DNA of 58,906 nt from Sphingobacteriales bacterium (GCA_027484425.1 JAIXSZ010000054.1:1-58906), one strand, 5' to 3'. Shown: positions 47,389 through 56,801, counted from the first letter of the stretch. The notes: a model not told the origin generated them from the sequence alone. Translations and numbers: made by a program.

Positions 47389-49032
47389 TTATTTGCTTAG
47401 TATCTGATTATATCGATTGGTGTTAAGTACTTCTAGTGCTTTGTTCACCACATTATCATCCTTTAGTTTTACTGAGTAATACCCATTGTCGCGGAACAAA
47501 TACCTGGCTAATTGTGCCTTGATTTGCATCTCAAAGTAATGCTGACTCATGGGAGTAGTAAACTGTTTTAGTAATGTTTTGCGCTCAGCGGGTGGCAGTA
47601 ACGATACAAACTTATCAATCACCTGTCCCTCTCCCTTGAAAGAATGTGTAAAATCAGCAATATTTTTGAAGTTAAAAGTGTTTCTGTTTTGCAGATAATA
47701 ATCCCATATCACATTTCTCATCTCTTGACTAAAGGCAATGTTGAGTAGTGGTGTAGACCATTTTGAGGTGTCGTAAGGTACATATACGTCAGGTTTTATA
47801 CCGCCGCCTCCATATACTATGCGTTTGTGTGCAGTATAGTAAGGGGTACTATCTGCTGGGGGGATTACATCATTGCCAGTAAGCTCGCCATTATCATATC
47901 TTTTTGCAAAATCTTCTTCATAGGCATCTCTTCCTTCAGCGTAAGAGCGTTGTATGCTTCTACCTGATGGAGTGTAGTATTTAGCAGTGGTAAGGCGCAA
48001 TGCTGCACCATCGGGCATTTCATATTGTTCTTGTACTAGTCCCTTACCATAAGTGCGTCTGCCCACTATTACACCTCTGTCCCAGTCTTGAATGGCACCC
48101 GCTATTATTTCGCTGGCAGATGCGGAGTTTTCGTCTACTAGAATAGCTATTTTACCCTCTTCAAATGACCCTAGTTCTCCTGCTTTATAGTCTATACGGG
48201 CACTATTGCGACCTTTGGTGTATACGAGTAGTTTTTCATTGTCTAGAAGGTCGTCGAGTATAGATGTTGCAGCATTCAGATATCCACCGGGGTTATCTCT
48301 GAGGTCTAAGATTAGTTGAGAGGCACCTTCTTTTTTTAGTTGGGTGAGTGCTTTGGAAAACTCATCGTAAGTAGTGGCGCTGAATCTGTTTATTTTTATG
48401 TAGCCAGTTTTATTGTCAGCCATTATGCTAGCATCAACACTATAGATGGGTATGATGTCTCGTATGATAGGTATTTTCTTTTGTGTGCCAGTTTCTATTA
48501 GTTTCATGGTCACATCTACTGTGCTGTTTTGCTGGCCGCGTAGTAGCGACATTATTCTGTCGGAGGTAATGCCAGTGCCAGCAACTAAGCTATCGCCAAC
48601 TTTTATTATTTTATCGCCAGCGGTAACACCTGCCTTTGATGCTGGACCATCTTCTACTACTGAGGTTACTTCTACGGTGTCTTTAAGAATAGAAAACTCA
48701 ACACCTATGCCTGAAAAACCACCATCCAAATCGTTGTTAACTTCTTGCAGTTCATCGGCGGGAATGTAAACGGTGTGAGGGTCTAGTGGCGAAAGTAAGC
48801 CGGTTACAGCATCTTCATAGAGTAGATTGGTATTGATGGTATCTACGTATTTTTGTTTTATCAGTTCAATTATTTCTTCTAGTCGGTCGTTTTGTTGAAT
48901 ACCTCTTGATATGTCGTGATTGTTACGGAGTGTATCTTTAAGTTTAAAGCCCAAAATCATCCCTACCACCAATACCAATGAGTATAATAATGGTGTCCAT
49001 ATTTTACTCCGGTTCTGTTCGTTCGCGCTCAT
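47389..49032 (-). CDS. S41 family C-terminal processing protease
   Basis: 547 residues from ATG 49032. One N-terminal membrane anchor (IWTPLLYSLVLVVGMILGFK L) is followed by a PDZ domain (GGFSGIGVEFSILKDTVEVT SVVEDGPASKAG) and the S41 domain. The catalytic Ser 305 (in NSASASE) and Lys 330 (in TYGKG) are 25 residues apart as in Prc/CtpA. It would degrade or trim periplasmic proteins from their C-terminus. It has a good promoter (49049-49077) and is divergent from rsgA. Confidence 0.94.
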   Translation of the reverse strand: MSANEQNRSKIWTPLLYSLVLVVGMILGFKLKDTLRNNHDISRGIQQNDRLEEIIELIKQKYVDTINTNLLYEDAVTGLLSPLDPHTVYIPADELQEVNNDLDGGFSGIGVEFSILKDTVEVTSVVEDGPASKAGVTAGDKIIKVGDSLVAGTGITSDRIMSLLRGQQNSTVDVTMKLIETGTQKKIPIIRDIIPIYSVDASIMADNKTGYIKINRFSATTYDEFSKALTQLKKEGASQLILDLRDNPGGYLNAATSILDDLLDNEKLLVYTKGRNSARIDYKAGELGSFEEGKIAILVDENSASASEIIAGAIQDWDRGVIVGRRTYGKGLVQEQYEMPDGAALRLTTAKYYTPSGRSIQRSYAEGRDAYEEDFAKRYDNGELTGNDVIPPADSTPYYTAHKRIVYGGGGIKPDVYVPYDTSKWSTPLLNIAFSQEMRNVIWDYYLQNRNTFNFKNIADFTHSFKGEGQVIDKFVSLLPPAERKTLLKQFTTPMSQHYFEMQIKAQLARYLFRDNGYYSVKLKDDNVVNKALEVLNTNRYNQILSK

Positions 49033-49048
49033 CTTGTATTTGCTGGTA

Positions 49049-49077
49049 CAAAGGTACGTAATATGCACTGCCACAAA
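49049..49077 (-). promoter_or_regulatory. promoter of the S41 protease gene
   Basis: On the minus strand TTTG (49077-49074), 17 nt, TACCTTTG (49056-49049): consensus Bacteroidota promoter. The leader is about 10 nt before ATG 49032. Confidence 0.75.
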
Positions 49078-49173
49078 AAAGTAAAACCTGTACGTATTAG
49101 TAGGTTATCCACATTCTTGGGTTTTAATGCAGGGAGCATTATTGGTTATTGACGTATTGTCATAGTTCCTCAT

Positions 49174-49181
49174 TACTTTTG
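49174..49181 (+). promoter_or_regulatory. -7 promoter element of rsgA
   Basis: TACTTTTG fits TAnnTTTG 17 nt before the start codon. A TTG 14 nt upstream is closer than the usual spacing. Confidence 0.5.
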
Positions 49182-49198
49182 ACAGGGCAATAATTAAC

Positions 49199-50125
49199 AT
49201 GCAGGGAAAAGTATATAAATCTACAGGTAGTTGGTACTCGGTTTGTGGGGAAGATGGGCAGTTTTGGAATGCCAGAATAAAGGGTAAGCTGAAGATAGAT
49301 GAAGATATTTCTTCTACCAATCCGGTGGCAGTGGGTGATGTAGTGGTTTTTGAGCCGGAAGACGAGAATATATTTACTGCCATTATAAGTGGTGTGGTGC
49401 CTCGGCACAACTATATGGTGCGGGTATCGCCCCATAATCCTTCTCAGAAACATATTATAGCATCTAATGTAGACCTAGCATTGTTGGTGGCTTCCATAGC
49501 TGACCCTAGGACGTCTACAGGCTTTATTGACCGGTTTTTGGTGACGGCTGAGGCCTATCATATACCCGCTATAGTGGTGGTGAATAAGATGGATATCTTG
49601 AAGCCTAAACATAGAGAGGTTTTTGATGATTGGGAGCGTGTATATACTGCTGCAGGCTATGAATTGTACCCTGTAGTAGCTACTGATAAGAGCACTTTAG
49701 GGAGGCTAGGAGAGCGGTTGAAGGACAAGATAACACTTTTTAGCGGGCACTCTGGGGTGGGTAAAAGTACCTTGATCAACCAGTTTATACCAGGTTTGGG
49801 GGCGCGTACGAATGTGGTATCGGGGTGGAGTGGTAAGGGGCAACATACTACCACATTTGCAGAGATGTTTGACCTACCTGAAGGTGGGCGTATCATAGAT
49901 ACTCCGGGTGTGAAGGAGTTTGGGTTGATAGATTTTGAGAAAGAGGAGTTGTCGCAGTATTTTCCGGAAATGCGGAGGGTGCTGAATGATTGTAAGTTTA
50001 ATAATTGTCAGCATATAAATGAACCGGGCTGTGCGGTGAAACAAGCTGTGGCTGAGGGTGTGATAGCTGCTGACAGATATGTGAGTTATGTGTCTATGCA
50101 GGATTCGATAGAGAAGAAGTGGTGA
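49199..50125 (+). CDS. rsgA: ribosome small-subunit-dependent GTPase RsgA
   Basis: A 308-residue circularly permuted GTPase for late 30S maturation. An N-terminal OB-like domain is followed by the permuted G motifs: NKMD (G4), then the P-loop GHSGVGKST, then DTPGVKEFG (G3). The C-terminal zinc site is made by C..NNCQHINEPGCAVK. Length is normal. Single gene, with a shared terminator toward hppA. Confidence 0.96.
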   Translation: MQGKVYKSTGSWYSVCGEDGQFWNARIKGKLKIDEDISSTNPVAVGDVVVFEPEDENIFTAIISGVVPRHNYMVRVSPHNPSQKHIIASNVDLALLVASIADPRTSTGFIDRFLVTAEAYHIPAIVVVNKMDILKPKHREVFDDWERVYTAAGYELYPVVATDKSTLGRLGERLKDKITLFSGHSGVGKSTLINQFIPGLGARTNVVSGWSGKGQHTTTFAEMFDLPEGGRIIDTPGVKEFGLIDFEKEELSQYFPEMRRVLNDCKFNNCQHINEPGCAVKQAVAEGVIAADRYVSYVSMQDSIEKKW

Positions 50126-50202
50126 TGACCTGTGTGAATAAACGTTTTGTAATCGAATGTGCTTTTTGTATTAATTAATTATTCAATATAAATTATGTAA
50201 AG

Positions 50203-50232
50203 AAACCCCGGAATTTTGGTTCCGGGGTTTTG
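50203..50232. terminator. bidirectional terminator between rsgA and hppA
   Basis: AAACCCCGGAA / TTCCGGGGTTT with a 6-nt loop and T-rich flanks on both strands. Confidence 0.88.
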
Positions 50233-50256
50233 TTTAGTTTGCACAGTGTTTGGTAA

Positions 50257-52449
50257 TTATTGTGCTATTACTGCAGCTGGTGCAGGCGTAGCTACCGCAG
50301 CAGTAATTGTAGTTTCTTTTTTTACGTTTACGTTTGCTTGTTTGTTTTTGCTAATGCTAGCAATGGTAGGTGCAATAACTAATGCTACTATGGACATCAA
50401 TTTGATAAGGATGTTCATAGATGGGCCAGAAGTATCTTTGAAAGGATCACCTACGGTATCACCTGTTACTGAAGCCTTGTGTGGTTCTGATTTTTTGTAG
50501 TAGATCTCTCCGTTTATTTCTACACCTTTTTCGAATGATTTTTTAGCGTTGTCCCAAGCACCACCAGCGTTGTTTTGGAACATACCCATGAGTACACCAC
50601 TAACAGTAGCACCCGCCAAGAAACCGCCTAGCGCCTCTGCACCAAGACCTGGCATGAAACCGATGATAAGTGGAGAGATAATGGCAATAGCACCAGGTGC
50701 CACCATCATTCTGATAGACGCCTCGGTAGAGATAGCTACGCATTTGTCGTATTCTGGTTTGCCTGTACCCTCCATGATGCCGGGTATGGTGCGGAACTGA
50801 CGACGTACTTCTTCTACCATGCTCATAGCAGCCTTGCCCACAGCACGTATGGCCAATGAGGAGAAAATGAAGGGTATCATACCCCCTACAAATAAACAAG
50901 CCAGTACATTGGCCTTGTAGATATCGATACCTGTGATACCAGCAACACCTACGAAGGCTGCAAACAATGCCAGTGCAGTAAGTGCGGCAGAGGCTATAGC
51001 AAAACCTTTACCGGTAGCAGCGGTAGTATTACCTACTGCATCGAGTATATCTGTTCTTTCGCGTACTTCTTTAGGTAGTTCACACATTTCGGCAATACCA
51101 CCAGCGTTATCGGCGATAGGGCCGAAGGCATCGATAGCCAACTGCATAGCCGTAGTAGCCATCATACCTGCTGCAGCAATAGCCACACCATACAGACCTG
51201 CACACTCGTAAGAGCCCCAAATACCACCTGCCAACACAATGATGGGAAGGGTAGTAGACTCCATACCAACTGCCAAACCTCCAATGATATTGGTAGCGTG
51301 ACCAGTAGATGATTGACGAATGATGCTCATTACTGGGCGTTTGCCCATTGCAGTATAGTATTCGGTAATCATACTCATCAAAGTACCTACTGCAAGACCT
51401 ACTAAAATGGCATAAAAAACACCATCTCTTGTGAATTCGTATCCACGAAGTGTAAGGGTTTCGGGTAAAATATTGTGAACTAGGAAGTAGCAAGCTACAG
51501 CGGTAAGCACAATAGAACCCCAGTTGCCCATATTGAGCGCTCTCTGAACGGCAGCAGTACTGTTGCCAACGCTATCAGAAATACGAACAAACAGAGTGCC
51601 TATGATGGATAAAACGATACCTACACCTGCTATCATCATAGGTAACAGGATAGCTGACATGTCGCCAGTTTCTCTGCCTAGTACCATTGTAGCAAGAACT
51701 GTAGCTACATAAGAACCAAAAAGATCGGCACCCATACCAGCCACATCACCAACGTTATCGCCCACGTTATCGGCAATGGTTGCGGGGTTGCGGGGGTCGT
51801 CCTCTGGGATACCTGCTTCTACTTTGCCTACCAGGTCAGCACCTACATCGGCAGCCTTGGTGTATATACCACCACCCACACGGGCGAAAAGCGCAATACT
51901 TTCGGCACCTAGAGAGAAACCTGTAAGAACCTCGATGGTGCGTTCCATTTCTTCGCTATTGGCTAGTGAATCTGGTGCAAAAATCATTTTGAGGATGATG
52001 AACAAACCACCTAGTCCTAAAACTGCCAAACCAGATACACCTAGACCCATAACTGAACCACCACCAAACGATACATTGAGTGCTTTGGAAAGGCTAGTTT
52101 TAGCGGCTTCAGTAGTACGAACGTTCGCCTTGGTAGCTATACGCATGCCTATAAAACCTGCTAATGCGCTGAAAAATGCACCAATAACAAAAGCCAATGC
52201 TATCATGGGGCTAGACTTAGGATTGCTGTAGCCCATAAATGCCAGTAGTAAACCAGCGATAATGACGAAATAAGTAAGGATTTTGTATTCGGCTTTGAGG
52301 AATGCCATAGCACCTTCGGCTATGTAGCGTGCAATTTCCTTCATTCGGTCGCTACCTGCGTCTTGTTTGGTAACCCAGGCACTTTTAATAAATGTGTACA
52401 GCAAAGCCAGAACGCCAAATGCTGGAACGAGATAAAAAAGAGTCATCAT
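50257..52449 (-). CDS. hppA: membrane-bound proton/sodium-translocating pyrophosphatase
   Basis: 730 residues from ATG 52449 ([20 protein letters not shown]); an in-frame codon at 52485 lies inside the promoter. About 16 transmembrane helices. The pyrophosphate site motifs [20 protein letters not shown] and [28 protein letters not shown] are intact. In the K+-selectivity motif it reads [10 protein letters not shown], with Ala and Gly where K+-independent enzymes have Lys and Thr, so it should be K+-dependent. Whether it moves H+, Na+ or both cannot be told by eye. An Ala/Thr-rich tail ([17 protein letters not shown]) ends it. Confidence 0.95.
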   Translation of the reverse strand: MMTLFYLVPAFGVLALLYTFIKSAWVTKQDAGSDRMKEIARYIAEGAMAFLKAEYKILTYFVIIAGLLLAFMGYSNPKSSPMIALAFVIGAFFSALAGFIGMRIATKANVRTTEAAKTSLSKALNVSFGGGSVMGLGVSGLAVLGLGGLFIILKMIFAPDSLANSEEMERTIEVLTGFSLGAESIALFARVGGGIYTKAADVGADLVGKVEAGIPEDDPRNPATIADNVGDNVGDVAGMGADLFGSYVATVLATMVLGRETGDMSAILLPMMIAGVGIVLSIIGTLFVRISDSVGNSTAAVQRALNMGNWGSIVLTAVACYFLVHNILPETLTLRGYEFTRDGVFYAILVGLAVGTLMSMITEYYTAMGKRPVMSIIRQSSTGHATNIIGGLAVGMESTTLPIIVLAGGIWGSYECAGLYGVAIAAAGMMATTAMQLAIDAFGPIADNAGGIAEMCELPKEVRERTDILDAVGNTTAATGKGFAIASAALTALALFAAFVGVAGITGIDIYKANVLACLFVGGMIPFIFSSLAIRAVGKAAMSMVEEVRRQFRTIPGIMEGTGKPEYDKCVAISTEASIRMMVAPGAIAIISPLIIGFMPGLGAEALGGFLAGATVSGVLMGMFQNNAGGAWDNAKKSFEKGVEINGEIYYKKSEPHKASVTGDTVGDPFKDTSGPSMNILIKLMSIVALVIAPTIASISKNKQANVNVKKETTITAAVATPAPAAVIAQ

Positions 52450-52482
52450 TTTGTTGGTTGTGTTAAATAATGTTAAAGTCCA

Positions 52483-52514
52483 CAAATATAATCGTTTGAT
52501 TCATAAAACCACAA
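52483..52514 (-). promoter_or_regulatory. promoter of hppA
   Basis: On the minus strand TTG (52514-52512), 21 nt, TATATTTG (52490-52483): matches the consensus and fixes the start at 52449 or 52446. Confidence 0.75.
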
Positions 52515-52656
52515 TGAATGCCATCTATTTTCGGTGTAATAATATGTAGTCTTTTATTGAATATACATGGTTATAGCATACGTGCCAGTTTATTATTTGT
52601 ATGTACTTGTTTTGGCTATTACAAGACGTGATAGCGAGCAAGGGTCTGTGCTGTCA

Positions 52657-52846
52657 ATTGCCGGTTTCTTGCCGGTGATTTCATAGGGGTTTGGGTGTAA
52701 GTGGTTGATTATCAACACTATTCACTTTTTTGGTATTGGTGTATTAATGTGCAGCTCGGAGGGATTGTAGGAGAGAGGAAAACAGCGAGAGCGCAGGCAT
52801 AGCCCAATGGGCTGTATGCCGGCTTGACTGCCTGGTATTTTCATGG
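52657..52846. repeat. degenerate non-coding copy of the HTH-gene repeat block
   Basis: About 190 bp that aligns without indels to about 54323-54512 inside the HTH gene. CCGGTTTCTTGCCGG at 52661 corresponds to CCGGTTTGTTTCCGG at 54327, GTTGATTATCAA at 52704 to 54370, GCGAGAGCG at 52785 to 54451, and GGGCTGTATGCCGGCTT to GGGCTGTATTCCGGCTT. Distances between these anchors are identical (42 and 82). On the minus strand the same frame is readable but has a TGA stop. The sequence around 52791-52822 can form a strong hairpin (GGCATAGCCCA / TGGGC..TATGCC). Confidence 0.8.
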
Positions 52847-52871
52847 TTTTGTACGATTAGGAGAAGTATTG

Positions 52872-53864
52872 TTAATAGGTAACAATCATACCTTGATACA
52901 AGCCTGAAGTAGTGTCTGACTGAACTATTGTGCCACTCATATTAAATTGATGGAGTGTGCGATAAGCCCATCCTGAGTCAGTGAGCGTGGATAAAATATA
53001 TCTGTTTTCGCAAGGATTAAAGGCGGTAGAATAGAACTCATTGTTGACTTGGAATGGTAAGGTAGAGAGCACACTAAAGCTGCCTGAAGTTGTGATTTTT
53101 ACAAAATCAAACGTTAAAGGGGTTGATGTTATGTTATCTACGATTGCATATAACATATTGTCGTTTTTGTTGAAACGAAGTCCCATGATTCGCTTATCTG
53201 ATCCTGAAGCTATTAGTGTAGCTACTCCTGTAGCGAGGTTAAATTTCTCGATACCGTACCCATCGGGACTGTAATTCATAGTAGCGAAATATAATTCACC
53301 CGTTGTGATGTTAATGGTTGAAGTAGCAGGTGATGCGCTCCTAACTATCCTAGTAGTAGTGCCCACAGTAGTGTACGAGAAGGTAGTGCCAGTTATGGAT
53401 ATTTTCACTACCTCGGCTGGTGTGCCGTTGTTGCATTTTAGGCAGTACAAACTATTAGTGATGCTATCGTAAACTAAGCCTTCCATACGCTCGATGGCAG
53501 GTGCTGTAATGGTGGTGACAGCTCCACTGGGAGTGATTTTATACAATGTTCTGGTGGCTCCGTAATTGAAATACTTGAACACATAGTAGCAGTTTTCCGA
53601 AGTATTGAATGCCCCTTGGTTAGAATAAGTAGTATTGTTGAAACTGCCTAACGATGAACTGGTAGCGGAGGAAAGGTTAATGGTGCCGAAAGTAGCTGCG
53701 CTGTCGGGAAATATAGAAGCACCAGAGATAGAATATCCGTATAGTACTGCTGAACAGGGCGCTGGATCGCCGGATGTTACTTTTTCGCTGTTTTTAGTAC
53801 AGGAGGTGATAGCCGCAGATAATACAAGTGCTAAGGTAAAAAAGTAGGAGGTGTGTTTGTTCAT
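52872..53864 (-). CDS. propeller-like lipoprotein
   Basis: A 330-residue lipoprotein (signal YFFTLALVLSAAITSC, Cys 22). The mature part has repeated short strands with aromatic and Thr/Ser-rich edges (RTLYKITPSGAVTTITAPAI, EGLVYDSITNSLYCLKCNNG, MGLRFNKNDNMLYAIVDNIT), suggesting a beta-propeller like those of the SMP-30/NHL group. No enzyme residues identified. It is flanked by the repeat copy at 52657-52846 on its 3' side and the HTH gene on its 5' side. Confidence 0.65.
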   Translation of the reverse strand: MNKHTSYFFTLALVLSAAITSCTKNSEKVTSGDPAPCSAVLYGYSISGASIFPDSAATFGTINLSSATSSSLGSFNNTTYSNQGAFNTSENCYYVFKYFNYGATRTLYKITPSGAVTTITAPAIERMEGLVYDSITNSLYCLKCNNGTPAEVVKISITGTTFSYTTVGTTTRIVRSASPATSTINITTGELYFATMNYSPDGYGIEKFNLATGVATLIASGSDKRIMGLRFNKNDNMLYAIVDNITSTPLTFDFVKITTSGSFSVLSTLPFQVNNEFYSTAFNPCENRYILSTLTDSGWAYRTLHQFNMSGTIVQSDTTSGLYQGMIVTY

Positions 53865-54117
53865 TGTATTGTGGTTTGGTATAATAGACTGGTTTTGATT
53901 GCAATAGGTTTGCTATGCTATGGTTTATTATTTAGTTATTTTTTTATGCCTGTATTTTAAATAAAACTAACGCAAATGAGTAATGATCAATTTTTAGATT
54001 GATTGCTTGGTGATGCAAATACGACAAAACACCATCAACTATCTAGTGAATTTAGCGGATCAAAGCTAATCACTATTGATGGAGTCGTGTCTGAAAAATG
54101 TTGGGCTGCAAAAAGTT
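53865..54117. other. intergenic stretch
   Basis: About 250 bases; no promoter of consensus type, repeat or terminator was recognised. Confidence 0.35.
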
Positions 54118-55698
54118 TTAGATATAAAACACCCTGCGCTCGAGGATGGCTGGGCCTCCTTTTTTGATGGTAACGGCAGGGCGGCCGCCACCATAGTCGT
54201 AACGGATGCTGCCATCGGGGTACTTGGTGAGGAGCATTTTGCCATTGAAGTAGGTGTAGGGTACGGAAGGGTCGGGGGGAGTGCTGGATCTGGGGTAACC
54301 TACAAACAATGGGTCGATGGGAGTTTCCGGTTTGTTTCCGGTCGTTTCATGTGTTTTGACACCTAAGTCGTTGATTATCAATGAGGTTTCATTTTCCGGT
54401 ATTGAGTCAGTATTTGGGAGGTGAGAGGGATTTTCAGAGCGAGGAAGAGTGCGAGAGCGGAGGGACAGCCGAAGGGGCTGTATTCCGGCTTCGTTGCCGG
54501 TCGTTTCATGGGTATTGACACCTAAGTCGTTGATTATCAATGCTGTTTCATTTTCTGGTAATGGTGCATAATTTCCGGTTGTTTCTGGTTGGTTTTTTAG
54601 GAAGGGAGTTGTGATATTTGATTTTGTGTTTATGTGTTGTGGAGAGTGCATCAGGTTTTCCTGAATTGCCGCTTTGTTGCCGGTGTTTTCATGTGTTTTG
54701 GCACTTAAGTCGTTGATTATCAATGAGGTTTCATTTTCCGGCATTGATGCTGTTTTGATGTTGTTTTTGGGTTTATCATAGTCGGGATGGACGGGGTGGT
54801 TTTGGAGGAATGCCTTTCTGATACGTGTGAGCATGGTTTCCAGATTGTCTGTAGCCTTCGTTACAGAGCTATGGCTACTAAAAGGTTCGTTACTGGATGT
54901 TTCTTGTGTTTTGGGCTTTTGGGTGTTGGTTTTTGGCAATCTGCTTTCCATTACTGGCTTAAGTATCTCAGACAATTCGGCATAGGTTTTTTGTTGTTCG
55001 GGTGGCATGTTTTTGATGGCTTCGTGGTTGCTGAGTTCTTCGTTGATGGCAATGAGCATATCGTCGGTCCAAGTACTGGTATCGATGACGTGCGTTCTTT
55101 TGCTGGTTGGCGGTGGAGTGGTGTTTGGTGGTTCGTAAAATCTTGGGATTATTGGTTCGGTGGTTTCTTTGGCGATAGTGTCGACATATGGACTGTAGAG
55201 TGGGTCGATGTGCTGGATTTTCTCTACTCCGAATTCGAGTTCGAAAGGGGAATACCCGAAACGCGAGCGTGCCTCGATGAATCCGTCGATTAGGTCGGCT
55301 ACACCTTGGGCATAAGGTTTTGAGCGGTTGTCGAAAACGAATGAGCGGAACATGCGCATCATTTGGGTGACTTGTGGTAATGATACCGTCTTTTTGGTGT
55401 TGGCTATGCAGACAGTGAGCTTGTGCATGATTTCCATTTCCTGAATGGTAGGTATACGTTTGCCGGGTTCTCGGGCGGCAATATTGTTTTGTAGTTCTAC
55501 TAGCTGGCTGCTGAAGTTATCGGCAATGAGAGCTGGGGCTTGGTGGGTGGCGAGGCGGAGGCGATCCCAGGCGTGTTGCTTGACCCAGTTGCGGACGGTG
55601 CGGATACAAACACCAATGGCATCGGCTACTTGCTGCTGGGTGAAGGATTGGTTGACATAAAGCTCAAGGGCTTGTTTCTTTTGGTCTGTTAGGGTCAT
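54118..55698 (-). CDS. HTH protein resembling phage terminase small subunits, with internal repeats
   Basis: A 526-residue protein. The N-terminal helix-turn-helix (residues about 5-42, QKKQALELYVNQSFTQQQVA DAIGVCIRTVRNWVKQHAWD) and the following helical part (to about 160) resemble the DNA-binding small subunits of phage terminases found as orphans in Chitinophagaceae. A Pro/Thr-rich linker follows. The C-terminal half carries three copies of PENETxLIINDLxxxTHExTGN at about 320-341, 381-402 and 434-455. The tail FNGKMLLTKYPDGSIRYDYG is distinct. No large terminase, portal or other phage gene is nearby. Translation looks intact. The repeats are also present as non-coding DNA 1.5 kb away. Confidence 0.7.
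   Translation of the reverse strand: MTLTDQKKQALELYVNQSFTQQQVADAIGVCIRTVRNWVKQHAWDRLRLATHQAPALIADNFSSQLVELQNNIAAREPGKRIPTIQEMEIMHKLTVCIANTKKTVSLPQVTQMMRMFRSFVFDNRSKPYAQGVADLIDGFIEARSRFGYSPFELEFGVEKIQHIDPLYSPYVDTIAKETTEPIIPRFYEPPNTTPPPTSKRTHVIDTSTWTDDMLIAINEELSNHEAIKNMPPEQQKTYAELSEILKPVMESRLPKTNTQKPKTQETSSNEPFSSHSSVTKATDNLETMLTRIRKAFLQNHPVHPDYDKPKNNIKTASMPENETSLIINDLSAKTHENTGNKAAIQENLMHSPQHINTKSNITTPFLKNQPETTGNYAPLPENETALIINDLGVNTHETTGNEAGIQPLRLSLRSRTLPRSENPSHLPNTDSIPENETSLIINDLGVKTHETTGNKPETPIDPLFVGYPRSSTPPDPSVPYTYFNGKMLLTKYPDGSIRYDYGGGRPAVTIKKGGPAILERRVFYI
54325..54404 (-). repeat. internal repeat unit A of the HTH gene
   Basis: About 80 bp with anchors TTTCATGTGTTTTGACACC, AAGTCGTTGATTATCAATGA and TTTCATTTTCCGG. 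It encodes PENETSLIINDLGVKTHETT on the minus strand. Confidence 0.8.
54451..54497. repeat. palindromic spacer between repeat units A and B
   Basis: GCGAGAGCGGAGGGACAGCC-GAAG-GGGCTGTATTCCGG folds as CAGCC/GGCTG with an outer CGGA/TCCG stem. The equivalent DNA in the non-coding copy (52785-52822) also folds although bases differ, which suggests the structure is kept. In the protein it appears as the Arg/Leu/Ser-rich stretch LRLSLRSRTLPRSENPSH. Confidence 0.6.
54482..54561 (-). repeat. internal repeat unit B of the HTH gene
   Basis: About 80 bp with the same anchors as unit A (TCGTTTCATGGGTATTGACA, AAGTCGTTGATTATCAATG, TTTCATTTTCTGG), 159 bp downstream of the A core. Encodes PENETALIINDLGVNTHETT on the minus strand. 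Confidence 0.8.
54664..54746 (-). repeat. internal repeat unit C of the HTH gene
   Basis: About 83 bp, with core AAGTCGTTGATTATCAATGA 183 bp beyond that of unit B. Encodes PENETSLIINDLSAKTHENT on the minus strand. All units keep the reading frame (spacings 159 and 183 are multiples of three). Confidence 0.8.
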
Positions 55699-56121
55699 GG
55701 TAGTAGGATTTTTAGTGTTTAAGGCACAAAGGTGAATTGGCCCCTCGACAACAGCAAATTGGGAATCTATGATACTACGCTTTTCGCACTATGATATACA
55801 GCTACGTGTATATCATAAAAAATAGTTTCCGCTATGGGCGTGGGTTATAGCCGATTTTTAACCAGTTTTGGTAGAGGTGTCTGGAGGAGGTGTTTTTAGC
55901 ATGTTATTTAGGGGATTTTCTTGGTGTTAAAGTAATTCGCTTGCGCACAGGTACAGGGCTTCAAAATTAATACTGTATAAATATTTTAATTTATTTTCTC
56001 TATTACTATGCAAATGCTACTATAATTAGTAGATTTGCAAAGAAGAACATAAATATGTTCGATCAAAAATTGTTTTAACAACTTTTTGGTAATCAATTAT
56101 CTATAGTCTAAAAAACCATTT
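55699..56121. other. divergent intergenic region with a palindrome
   Basis: 423 bases between the HTH gene and the secreted-protein gene. It holds the palindrome ATGATATACA-gctacg-TGTATATCAT (55792-55817) about 95 bp upstream of the HTH gene start. The palindrome is a possible operator, perhaps for the HTH protein itself. The rest is AT-rich without recognised elements. Confidence 0.45.
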
Positions 56122-56757
56122 ATGAAGGCAACAGTTCCATTTGTAGCAATTATAGCTTTATCGCTATCAAGCAGTGGATTGTCCGCTCAGAGCATTACCA
56201 AAAAGGTTATGTATGGTGCCCAATCACCGGCACCAACGCCCAAGGTAACTGAGGGAAAACAATCTGCACCTCCTAATCCAAATAATGGAGTAGGTAAACA
56301 GTCAGGGGCAGAAAATTCAGCCGCTGAATTGAAAATTAATCCTGCGAATGCAAATTATAATGCAGGAAGTAATGTTACTTATGGGCATTTCGATGCTGAC
56401 TTTAGTAACAAAGCGAAAGGTGGTTCTGCTGTTGAAGAACATATTAATGTTAACTACGCTTATTCTCAGTCCCCTGACAATAATTCCCTTGATGTTATGC
56501 TGAACACTGCAGAGCCAACATTGTTTACTGTACAAGTTGTAGATGCAAATGGAAAAGTAAAAGCTAATTGGGCTGCAAATACTCGCAACCATATTCATCA
56601 ACCAAAAATAAACATTTCCAATTTGTCTGCTGGTAATTACAACCTTAATATTTTTTGGGATAAAAGTACTACCGCTATCAAAAGTATACCTTTTAAAAGG
56701 GTTATAAATACTAAAGTATCTGCAGGGAACGTCGCTACGCAGGGAAACAGAAAATAG
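56122..56757 (+). CDS. secreted protein with Ig-like C-terminal tail domain
   Basis: A 211-residue protein with a signal peptide (FVAIIALSLSSSGLSAQ), then a low-complexity Pro/Asn/Gly-rich stretch, and a C-terminal beta-sandwich-like domain (LDVMLNTAEPTLFTVQVVDA NGKV, INISNLSAGNYNLNIFWD). The latter resembles the Por-secretion-tail fold used as a T9SS signal, but it is followed by an extra 20 residues (VINTKVSAGNVATQGNRK), which is unusual for such a signal. The next, giant gene begins 44 bp downstream, so the two are likely one operon. Function unknown. Confidence 0.6.
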   Translation: MKATVPFVAIIALSLSSSGLSAQSITKKVMYGAQSPAPTPKVTEGKQSAPPNPNNGVGKQSGAENSAAELKINPANANYNAGSNVTYGHFDADFSNKAKGGSAVEEHINVNYAYSQSPDNNSLDVMLNTAEPTLFTVQVVDANGKVKANWAANTRNHIHQPKINISNLSAGNYNLNIFWDKSTTAIKSIPFKRVINTKVSAGNVATQGNRK

Positions 56758-56801
56758 TTGGAAATACACTCATCTAATCTCATCAATAATAAAAAAAATT
56801 T

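Noticed and set aside
54118..55698. Prophage remnant based on terminase-small-subunit-like HTH
   Set aside because: No large terminase, portal, capsid, tail or integrase gene is near; the protein looks like an orphan family member.
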